Shown: piece by piece, positions 7,254 through 12,547 of the stretch
Layout of the letters: the number at the start of each line of letters is the position of its first letter
Position numbering within the stretch: position 1 is the stretch's first letter
DNA from: Planctomycetaceae bacterium
GTDB taxonomy: Bacteria > Planctomycetota > Planctomycetia > Pirellulales > Lacipirellulaceae
Assembly (NCBI GenBank): GCA_002713555.1
Contig: PATG01000057.1
Location: forward strand, 8,304 to 20,850
Length of the DNA: 12,547 bases
Direction of reading: 5' to 3'
The notes under the pieces: generated by a model
What the model was told of the DNA's origin: nothing
Seen by the model: only the letters and a program-made list of their open reading frames with translations
The model's database searches: none
Program-made: the position numbers and the translations under genes

Positions 7254-9203
7254 TTAAGTGCTTGGTGAAACAACTTGGCGATGATCTCCTATTCTCTCCG
7301 TTATTCCTAGTTCATCAAGGTATCGACACAGCGGAACTGCATATTTTCTAGACAAGTCGAAAGCTTCATTAAATTCGCTGACGGTCCAGGGCACGCCAGG
7401 ATTCCATCGATTCAGGACCTGTTGAGTCAGCTTTTCTACTTCTGATACATGCAAATAGAGCCTGGCATTTCTGGCCGACTGACGATCTCGCAAATCCTTA
7501 TCCGGCAATCGCACGAGATGTTGGGAATCAACTGCAAGCTGAAGCAAAGATGCAATCTGCTCATCTTTCAAGTCAAATTGTTTGGCAAAATCTCCCACGC
7601 TGGGAGGCTTAAGCCCTGCCTCCAAGCAGCTTGAGATCATGGCCTTGGATACTTGCGTTTGTCGAGCCGTAAGTTTTCCAGACCAACTGGGGTGACAAAG
7701 CCCATCTGTCCCAAGCACAACTTTCTTCTGGTCGACCAGTTTCTTGACGATAGCATCCAAAAGGCTGGCAGGTTTTAAATTAGCAAAAGAAGGCCGCAGT
7801 CTATCCAAAGGAATGTATTTCCTGAGTGGATCATCATGGTGCTCTTCTAAAAGTTTGGCCAATAGCCGATTTGCGATCTCGCCCGCCATCTCGCCGTGAA
7901 TCAATCGGCATTTGTTTTGAGACCGAAAAGATTCCAAGGTACCAGCAGCTACAAGTCGCTCAATGACTGCTTCGCCATGAATCACACCAGTACGAAGAGT
8001 TTGCATTTCTTCGTTCCAGGCATGATGGCCTGAGATTTTCACAGCAGCAATGATTCGGTTTTCTTCACTTCCATATGCCAATTCATGAATCAGCTTGATG
8101 CGTTCCGGATCGGACTTCTTGATTCGATAGGCCAGTGGATCGGCAATCCAGCCACCGCCCAGCAACTGGTTGGCATAAAGGTTGCGAACAATAAAGGGTT
8201 GTTTCCACACGGCGCATAGATCTTCTTTCAGTTCAATTTGCGCATAATAGATGGTGCGACCGTCTACTTCATTGCTGGAAAGACACCGCATTTTCCCTAT
8301 GTGCTCAGCTGTTCCCGCGTAGCACCGTACACTCATCGTTGACTTGGTACGGAACAATTCGTTTTCGGAGGATTCGAGAACCACTGTAATCCGTTTGCTC
8401 TTCTGGAGACTTCCTGGTGTCGCAATCGTTTGGCCGCGGTGAACGGTGCGAAAATGCACACCGCTAAGATTTAGAGCCGCACGTTGTCCTCTTTCAATCG
8501 AATCAACACTTTGGGAATGGCTCTGTAAGGCTCGAACCTTTACGGAAATGCCTTGAGGCATGATCTCTAATTCGTTACCTACCAAAACGGACCCTGAAGA
8601 GACACTACCGGTGACAACCGTACCATGTCCTTCCGATGAGAAACAGCGGTCGATGGCCATACGAAACGGTCCATCGGTATTTTGTACCATGCCGTGTCTG
8701 GCTGCTTCGTAGAGAGCCATGCGAAGTTGTTCGATACCCTCGCCCGTTTTGGCACTCACACGTACGCACTCTGCACTCTCCAGAAAGGATCCTGCCACCA
8801 GTGCTTCTACTTCTTCTTCGACCAGATCAAGCCAACTTTCCTCCACCAAATCAGACTTCGTCAGAGCGATCACACCTTTCGATATTCCTAGTAAACGAAG
8901 TACTTGAAAGTGCTCGCGCGTCTGAGGCATCACTCCTTCGTCAGCAGCCACCACCAAGAGAGCCATATCGATGCCCGTGGCACCCGCGAGCATATTTTTG
9001 ATTAAATCTTCGTGACCCGGAACATCAACAATTCCAATGGACAAGTCGTCGTAATTGAGTGCAGCAAAACCTAGTTCAACGGTAATGCCTCGCCGTTTTT
9101 CTTCGGGCAATCGGTCCGTGTCGGTGCCTGTCAGCACTTTGACAAGTGCTGTTTTCCCATGATCTATATGACCAGCCGTCCCGAGTAGTAAATGGTGTTT
9201 CAT
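7254..9203 (-). CDS. selB: Selenocysteine-specific translation elongation factor SelB
   Basis: GTPase that binds Sec-tRNA-Sec and the SECIS hairpin and delivers selenocysteine to in-frame UGA codons. Numbered from the ATG at 9203, the product has 649 residues. The G domain is complete: GHIDHGKT (11-18), RGIT switch I (38-41), DVPGHED (60-66) and TKSD (115-118), the SelB-style replacement of NKxD. Beta-barrel domains II and III follow (DRCFSSEGHGTVVTGSVSSG is the domain II entry), then a long C-terminal region that fits the winged-helix repeats that bind SECIS RNA. The frame stays open 36 bases further upstream to a TTG, but SelB and EF-Tu relatives begin right before the G1 strand (MKHHLLLGTAGHIDHGKT), so the ATG at 9203 is preferred. 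First gene of the selB-selA unit and divergent from selD. Confidence 0.97.
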   Translation of the reverse strand: MKHHLLLGTAGHIDHGKTALVKVLTGTDTDRLPEEKRRGITVELGFAALNYDDLSIGIVDVPGHEDLIKNMLAGATGIDMALLVVAADEGVMPQTREHFQVLRLLGISKGVIALTKSDLVEESWLDLVEEEVEALVAGSFLESAECVRVSAKTGEGIEQLRMALYEAARHGMVQNTDGPFRMAIDRCFSSEGHGTVVTGSVSSGSVLVGNELEIMPQGISVKVRALQSHSQSVDSIERGQRAALNLSGVHFRTVHRGQTIATPGSLQKSKRITVVLESSENELFRTKSTMSVRCYAGTAEHIGKMRCLSSNEVDGRTIYYAQIELKEDLCAVWKQPFIVRNLYANQLLGGGWIADPLAYRIKKSDPERIKLIHELAYGSEENRIIAAVKISGHHAWNEEMQTLRTGVIHGEAVIERLVAAGTLESFRSQNKCRLIHGEMAGEIANRLLAKLLEEHHDDPLRKYIPLDRLRPSFANLKPASLLDAIVKKLVDQKKVVLGTDGLCHPSWSGKLTARQTQVSKAMISSCLEAGLKPPSVGDFAKQFDLKDEQIASLLQLAVDSQHLVRLPDKDLRDRQSARNARLYLHVSEVEKLTQQVLNRWNPGVPWTVSEFNEAFDLSRKYAVPLCRYLDELGITERIGDHRQVVSPST

Positions 9204-9377
9204 TGAGTTACAATTCTTTCGCCGTGCTTTTGCATTCAAGCTGCACCTGCAACCGGTTCTATGCAGTTTACGTTAGCATCTCAAGTCTTCAATCATGCTT
9301 GGCGTTAGTCTTTGCCGTTTGTATTTGACGTCAGCATCTGGTGTGACAGCAGAACCATTGAAACTGAACATACACTG
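9204..9377. promoter_or_regulatory. selB/selD divergent promoter region with repeated motifs
   Basis: This 174-base gap must drive selBA leftward and selD-selC rightward. It holds two near-identical 12-mers in the same orientation, ACGTTAGCATCT (9270-9281) and ACGTCAGCATCT (9328-9339), and a partial third copy, GCGTTAGTCT (9302-9311). The second overlaps the perfect 8-base palindrome TGACGTCA (9326-9333), and TTGACG (9325-9330) could be a -35 box for selD although no good -10 lies at the right distance. The repeats could be sites for a shared regulator; that is inference. Confidence 0.35.
9265..9292 (-). promoter_or_regulatory. Weak sigma-70-like promoter candidate for selBA
   Basis: On the - strand, TTGAAG (complement of 9287-9292) and TAAACT (complement of 9265-9270) are separated by 16 bases and lie about 65 bases upstream of the selB ATG. 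Each hexamer matches the consensus at four of six positions. One copy of the ACGTTAGCATCT repeat falls inside the spacer and -10, which would suit an operator. Confidence 0.25.
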
Positions 9378-11603
9378 ATGAACGCCTCAGAAGAGACTCT
9401 ACCGAAAAACGACATCGTGCTCTTGGGAGCTGGTCATACAAACGCACATATCATCCGCATGTGGCGAATGAAGGCCCTATCGGAAACACGTCTGACTTGT
9501 GTTTCTAATCTGACAACCGCAACTTATTCTGGCATGGTTGCCGGAACTTTGGCAGGCCAATATCATGCTTCGCGCAATGAGATCGATCTAGTTCGCCTGT
9601 GCGCCGCCTGCAACGTTCGATTCATTCATGCCCAGGCCACAGGTTTGGATAGCGATAATAATTTATTGCTCCTGGACAATCGGCCTCCACTCAAATTTGA
9701 CGCCTTGAGTATTGGAATCGGCTCGCAGCCTCAAACTTTATCTGCTGAGGATATTGGTTTAACCATTAAGCCCATGCAGACTTTTCTACCAAGATTATCA
9801 GCAAAGCTCCAAGAACTTGCTTCTCTAAAAAAAGATCGCCCCCTCCGTATCGCTATTGTTGGCGGGGGGACTGCGGGAGTTGAACTTGCCTTTTGTCTGC
9901 CCAAGTTCATCCAACGACAATTTGGCAAGCTGGGGCCCGTTGAACTCCATCTTATTGAAAAAGGCAGTCAAATACTCTCTGATATGCCTCCTCGAGCACA
10001 GATACTAGCCCAGCACGAACTCGCCAGACAAAAGGTTCATCTAAAACGAAACTGCACCATTAAAAGTGCCCGCTCCGATTGTGTCGAATTCGAGAACCAG
10101 GAAACACTCCCCGTTGATCTCTTGATCTGGGCTACCTCGGCGACTGCCCTGAAATTACACTCTCCTATTAATTTGCCTAAGGACGAACGCGGATTTTTGT
10201 TGACCCGCAACACTTTGCAAAGTGTTGGCAATGACTCGGTCTTTGCGGTAGGAGACGCTGGAACTGTCGAAAATCAAAAACTCGCGAAGGCGGGTGTTTA
10301 CGCCGTCCGACAGGGGGCCATCTTATGGAAGAATCTGCGTAACTATTTGCTGGGAGTGCCACTTAAAAAGTGGCGACCCCAAAAGACCTTTTTGACTTTG
10401 ATCAATTCTGGTGACAGCCGCGCTATTGCAACATATGGCCAGTTCTCCACGCATGCTCGATGGTGCTGGCATCTCAAAAACTGGATCGACTCCCGATTCA
10501 TCGACAAGTACCAATACTACCCCGACCCCAGCAAGATGCAACACAGGCACAAGCAAGTCCGTAACCACGGAAATAAGCCCATGCCTTGCGGAGGTTGCGG
10601 TTGCAAAGTGTCTGCCAGTGTACTTGCAGATTGTCTCTCGAAGATAAAGAACCCGACAGCAGAACAAGTACTCCTGGGGATCCAACCACCCGATGACGCC
10701 GCACTGGTAAAATATGGTTCAGGAGATGCTGTGGCTGCCACCACAGATTTCTTTACTGCGTTTACTGAGGATCCCTATCTCTTGGGACGTATCACTGCTT
10801 TGAACGCCTTGAATGATCTTTATGTGAAAGGTGCCCACCCCACTGCGGCACTTGCCATGGCAATTCTTCCGCCAGGATCGCAATCACAACAAATCAACAT
10901 TCTGGATAATCTGCTGGCCGGTGCAGCGGAGGAATTCAGAGACCTCAACGTGCCAATTGTGGGCGGTCATACGATTGAAGGTCCCAAACTGACTTTTGGT
11001 TTTACACTTCTGGGAGACGCGGTTGCAGAGACGGTGATGCAAAAAACAACACCCTCTCCAACGGACTGCCTCATCCTCACGAAACCATTGGGAATAGGGG
11101 TCTTATTGGCAGCCCACATGCGGGCTGCCTGCAAATCCAATTGGTGGGAAACACTCCGGGATACCATGCTGTCAAGCAATCTAACTGCAGCGCAATCTGC
11201 CAAACGCCTGGGAGCTACGGCAGCAACCGATGTTTCCGGCTTTGGCTTGGCTGGTCACCTTCATGAGATGTTGGTCACCCAAAACTTGTCAGCCGATATT
11301 GTCTTAGAATCCATTCCCCAACTTCCAGGAGTTCAAGAACTACTTTCTCAAGGTATTGAGAGTACACTCGCTCCTCACAATCGAGAGAGCTTTGGCCGAA
11401 ATCTGAAATCCAAGACGAAAGCTCTGGATCCAGCAACTGCCATCCTTTTTGATCCGCAAACTTCGGGCGGATTGCTGATTACTATCAATAAACACAAAGC
11501 TGAAGATCTATTGACTGCTCTTGCACCTGGGGCTGCCATCATTGGAAAAGTCAAAAAGTCCGACGGCAACAGACCGGTACTCCAATTAAGCCATTCGTGT
11601 TAG
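9378..11603 (+). CDS. selD: NADH-dehydrogenase-like flavoprotein fused to selenide, water dikinase SelD
   Basis: Two-domain protein of 741 residues. Residues ~10-390 form a pyridine-nucleotide-disulfide/NDH-2-like oxidoreductase: first Rossmann motif VLLGAGHTNAH (14-24), second IVGGGTAGVEL (160-170) and FAD-binding VFAVGDAGT (288-296). Residues ~398-741 are SelD, which makes selenophosphate, AMP and Pi from selenide and ATP. Its glycine-rich loop is CGGCGCKVS (404-412), with Cys407 at the catalytic Cys/Sec position (codon TGC at 10596, not TGA) and Lys410. DDAA, ATTDFF, GGHT and TDVSGFGLAGHL follow. This domain fusion is a known SelD architecture; the flavin domain may reduce a selenium or sulfur species for the kinase, but that role is inference. 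The frame opens at a TTG at 9312; the ATG at 9378 is preferred because the extra 22 residues do not look like family sequence. selC follows 61 bases later on the same strand. Confidence 0.95.
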   Translation: MNASEETLPKNDIVLLGAGHTNAHIIRMWRMKALSETRLTCVSNLTTATYSGMVAGTLAGQYHASRNEIDLVRLCAACNVRFIHAQATGLDSDNNLLLLDNRPPLKFDALSIGIGSQPQTLSAEDIGLTIKPMQTFLPRLSAKLQELASLKKDRPLRIAIVGGGTAGVELAFCLPKFIQRQFGKLGPVELHLIEKGSQILSDMPPRAQILAQHELARQKVHLKRNCTIKSARSDCVEFENQETLPVDLLIWATSATALKLHSPINLPKDERGFLLTRNTLQSVGNDSVFAVGDAGTVENQKLAKAGVYAVRQGAILWKNLRNYLLGVPLKKWRPQKTFLTLINSGDSRAIATYGQFSTHARWCWHLKNWIDSRFIDKYQYYPDPSKMQHRHKQVRNHGNKPMPCGGCGCKVSASVLADCLSKIKNPTAEQVLLGIQPPDDAALVKYGSGDAVAATTDFFTAFTEDPYLLGRITALNALNDLYVKGAHPTAALAMAILPPGSQSQQINILDNLLAGAAEEFRDLNVPIVGGHTIEGPKLTFGFTLLGDAVAETVMQKTTPSPTDCLILTKPLGIGVLLAAHMRAACKSNWWETLRDTMLSSNLTAAQSAKRLGATAATDVSGFGLAGHLHEMLVTQNLSADIVLESIPQLPGVQELLSQGIESTLAPHNRESFGRNLKSKTKALDPATAILFDPQTSGGLLITINKHKAEDLLTALAPGAAIIGKVKKSDGNRPVLQLSHSC

Positions 11604-11664
11604 AATGCGCTGGATCACACAAAGGTTCCTGCTTTCTCCAGGGATTGAGGAAGTATTTCGTTGG

Positions 11665-11764
11665 GGAGGTGCGAGTCAGCCTGGTGGCGGCCACGGTCTT
11701 CAAAACCGTTGTGCGGAGTAGCGAATACTACGCAGGTGGGTTCGATTCCCATGCACTTCCGCCA
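11665..11764 (+). tRNA. selC: tRNA-Sec (anticodon UCA), selC
   Basis: The 100-base cloverleaf with encoded CCA has all bacterial tRNA-Sec traits. The 8-base-pair acceptor stem pairs GGAGGTGC (11665-11672) with GCACTTCC (11753-11760), with one G-U pair. The anticodon stem ACGGT/ACCGT (11693-11697, 11705-11709) closes the loop CTTCAAA with anticodon TCA at 11700-11702. A long extra arm follows (TGCGGAGTA/TACTACGCA, one mismatch). The T arm GTGGG-TTCGATT-CCCAT is canonical. Base 11761 is the G discriminator, followed by CCA. It is charged with serine, converted by SelA, and decodes UGA with SelB. It probably shares a transcript with selD. An IS21-type element begins about 25 bases downstream; the tRNA itself is intact. 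Confidence 0.97.
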
Positions 11765-11799
11765 CGAAACTATTGGGTTGCACCAGAGATGTGTAAATC

Positions 11800-11882
11800 G
11801 CAGTCGAAAATTGAAGCGACTGGCGGGGGGAATTAGCAACTGAAAAGTGCAGCGCACAGATGTGCATCTTTCTGAAATTGAG
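11800..11882 (+). repeat. Repeated motifs in the insertion-sequence left end
   Basis: Three related units run in the same direction: GCAGTCGAAAATTGAAGCG (from 11800), GCAACTGAAAAGTGCAGCG (from 11836) and a shorter CTGAAATTGAGAAG (from 11872), at spacings of about 36 and 32 bases. The first two agree at 15 of 22 positions. Serial repeats at the ends are a known IS21-family trait and are thought to bind the transposase. Confidence 0.5.
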
Positions 11883-11924
11883 AAGATGGGCCGTTAGGCC
11901 CGAAGCTTCCTGATTTTCAGAAAG
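11868..11924. other. Long imperfect inverted repeat (hairpin) just upstream of istA
   Basis: CTTTCTGAAA (11868-11877) pairs with TTTCAGAAAG (11915-11924), and the centre forms a perfect GGGCC-GTTA-GGCCC hairpin (11888-11901), giving a 57-base stem-loop with some internal mismatches. The istA ribosome-binding site (AGGAG at 11929-11933) follows directly. Such a structure could limit translation or transcription entering from outside the element; this is inference from position. Confidence 0.5.
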
Positions 11925-11944
11925 GTACAGGAGTGTATGCTGAC

Positions 11945-12547
11945 ATGGAGCAATGGACCGAAGTCCGCCGTCGGGTATTGACTGGCAAGTTGAGCAAGCA
12001 CGCCGCTTGCCGCGAATATGACATCAGCTGGCACACGCTGGAGAAGATGCTGGCCCATGAGGAGCCGCCCGGCTATCGCCAGAGGCAGCCTCGTCACAAG
12101 CCTAAGCTTGAACCTTACCTACCAATCATCCACGAGATTTTGGAGGGGGACAGGCAAACGCCACCGAAACAGCGGCATACGGCAACACGCATTTTTCAAC
12201 GCTTGTGTGCAGAGCATGGTTACGACGGCTGCTATAGTAACGTCCGCACCACGGTACGCGCGTGGAAGCTCACGACCCAGGAAGTGTTTTTGCCATTATC
12301 GCATCCACCGGGTCAGGCCCAGGTCGATTTCGGGTATGCGTATGTCGATCTGGCCGGAGAGCGCCAGCAGCTCGCCTTGTTCGTAATGACGCTGCCTTAC
12401 AGCGATGCTTTGTACATTCAAGCGTTCCCACGCGAGTGTACTGAGTCGTTTCAAGAAGGCCACAAGCGAGCCTTCGAGTTCTTTGGCAGTGTGCCGACCC
12501 GAATTAGCTATGACAATAGCAAGGTCGCCGTAGCGAAGATTACCGGC
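11945..12547 (+). CDS. istA: IS21-family transposase IstA (3' end missing)
   Basis: DDE transposase that cuts and joins the ends of an IS21-type element with its ATPase partner IstB. The 201 visible residues start at an ATG with AGGAG 11 bases upstream, the clearest Shine-Dalgarno in the window. The N-terminal helix-turn-helix reads EVRRRVLTGKLSKHAACREY, then TLEKMLAHEEPPGYR (31-45) and KQRHTATRIFQRL (75-87). The rve/RNase H-like catalytic core starts near 113 (EVFLPLSHPPGQAQVDFG), with the first catalytic Asp at 128. FPRECTESFQEGH (161-173) and FEFFGSVPTRISYDNSK (177-193) follow, with the second catalytic Asp at 190. The last acidic residue lies beyond the edge. No frameshift or stop interrupts the visible part, so the copy may be active. 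Base 12547 ends a complete codon. Confidence 0.95.
   Translation, partial: MEQWTEVRRRVLTGKLSKHAACREYDISWHTLEKMLAHEEPPGYRQRQPRHKPKLEPYLPIIHEILEGDRQTPPKQRHTATRIFQRLCAEHGYDGCYSNVRTTVRAWKLTTQEVFLPLSHPPGQAQVDFGYAYVDLAGERQQLALFVMTLPYSDALYIQAFPRECTESFQEGHKRAFEFFGSVPTRISYDNSKVAVAKITG

Larger units (their letters stand above)
11790..12547 (+). mobile_element. IS21-family insertion sequence, left end and 5' part (runs off the window)
   Basis: The element is identified by its istA gene. The left terminus is placed at TGTGTAAATCG (11790) or at the inner TGT (11792). IS21 ends start with TGT, and the following CGAAAATTG-type motif repeated at intervals is typical of IS21-family ends. Target-site duplication and right end lie outside the window, so the boundary is not proven; TGTGCATC at 11861 is a less likely alternative. 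The 3' part of istA and the ATP-binding helper istB should follow to the right. Confidence 0.65.

Noticed and set aside
9204..9239. N-terminal extension of SelB to an upstream TTG.
   Set aside because: The family starts immediately before the G1 motif and an ATG is available at 9203.
9312..9377. N-terminal extension of the SelD fusion to an upstream TTG.
   Set aside because: The 22 extra residues lie in the divergent promoter region and overlap its repeats; the ATG at 9378 sits at a sensible distance from the first Rossmann motif.
10590..10610. Possible selenocysteine in SelD.
   Set aside because: The catalytic-position codon is TGC (Cys), so this SelD is not itself a selenoprotein.

Overview
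The window reads as chromosomal DNA of a Gram-negative-type bacterium of medium G+C. The protein styles (SulP with a long insert, an ADHFE1-type dehydrogenase, an oxidoreductase-SelD fusion) and the weak or absent Shine-Dalgarno sequences are compatible with Planctomycetota or a similar lineage. That is an impression only; nothing in the window fixes the taxon.

Layout from left to right. (1) Bases 1-1945, + strand: a SulP-family anion transporter with a C-terminal STAS-like domain, cut by the left edge, carrying an unusual hydrophilic insert of about 145 residues. (2) 2035-3315, - strand: a hydroxyacid-oxoacid transhydrogenase-type iron alcohol dehydrogenase, convergent with the transporter. 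(3) 3689-5707, + strand: a small four-helix membrane protein followed after 3 bases by a sodium:solute symporter, a probable two-gene operon; the 373-base gap before it holds a perfect 14-base palindrome. (4) 5817-11764: a complete selenocysteine-decoding set. selB and selA run leftward as a pair. selD, fused to an N-terminal NADH-dehydrogenase-like flavoprotein domain, and selC, the UGA-decoding tRNA-Sec, run rightward. (5) From about 11790 to the right edge: the left end and the start of istA of an IS21-family insertion sequence, which begins roughly 25 bases after selC.

The sel genes work together. SelD makes selenophosphate from selenide and ATP. SelA uses it to convert seryl-tRNA-Sec (selC) to selenocysteinyl-tRNA. 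SelB, a GTPase, delivers that tRNA to UGA codons marked by a SECIS hairpin. No selenoprotein gene is recognisable here, so the clients lie elsewhere in the genome.

I found no CRISPR array, phage genes or obviously new multi-gene system. The points most worth a second look are the SulP insert, the possible small partner of the symporter, the flavoprotein-SelD fusion, the repeats in the selB/selD divergent region, and the insertion sequence lying against selC.
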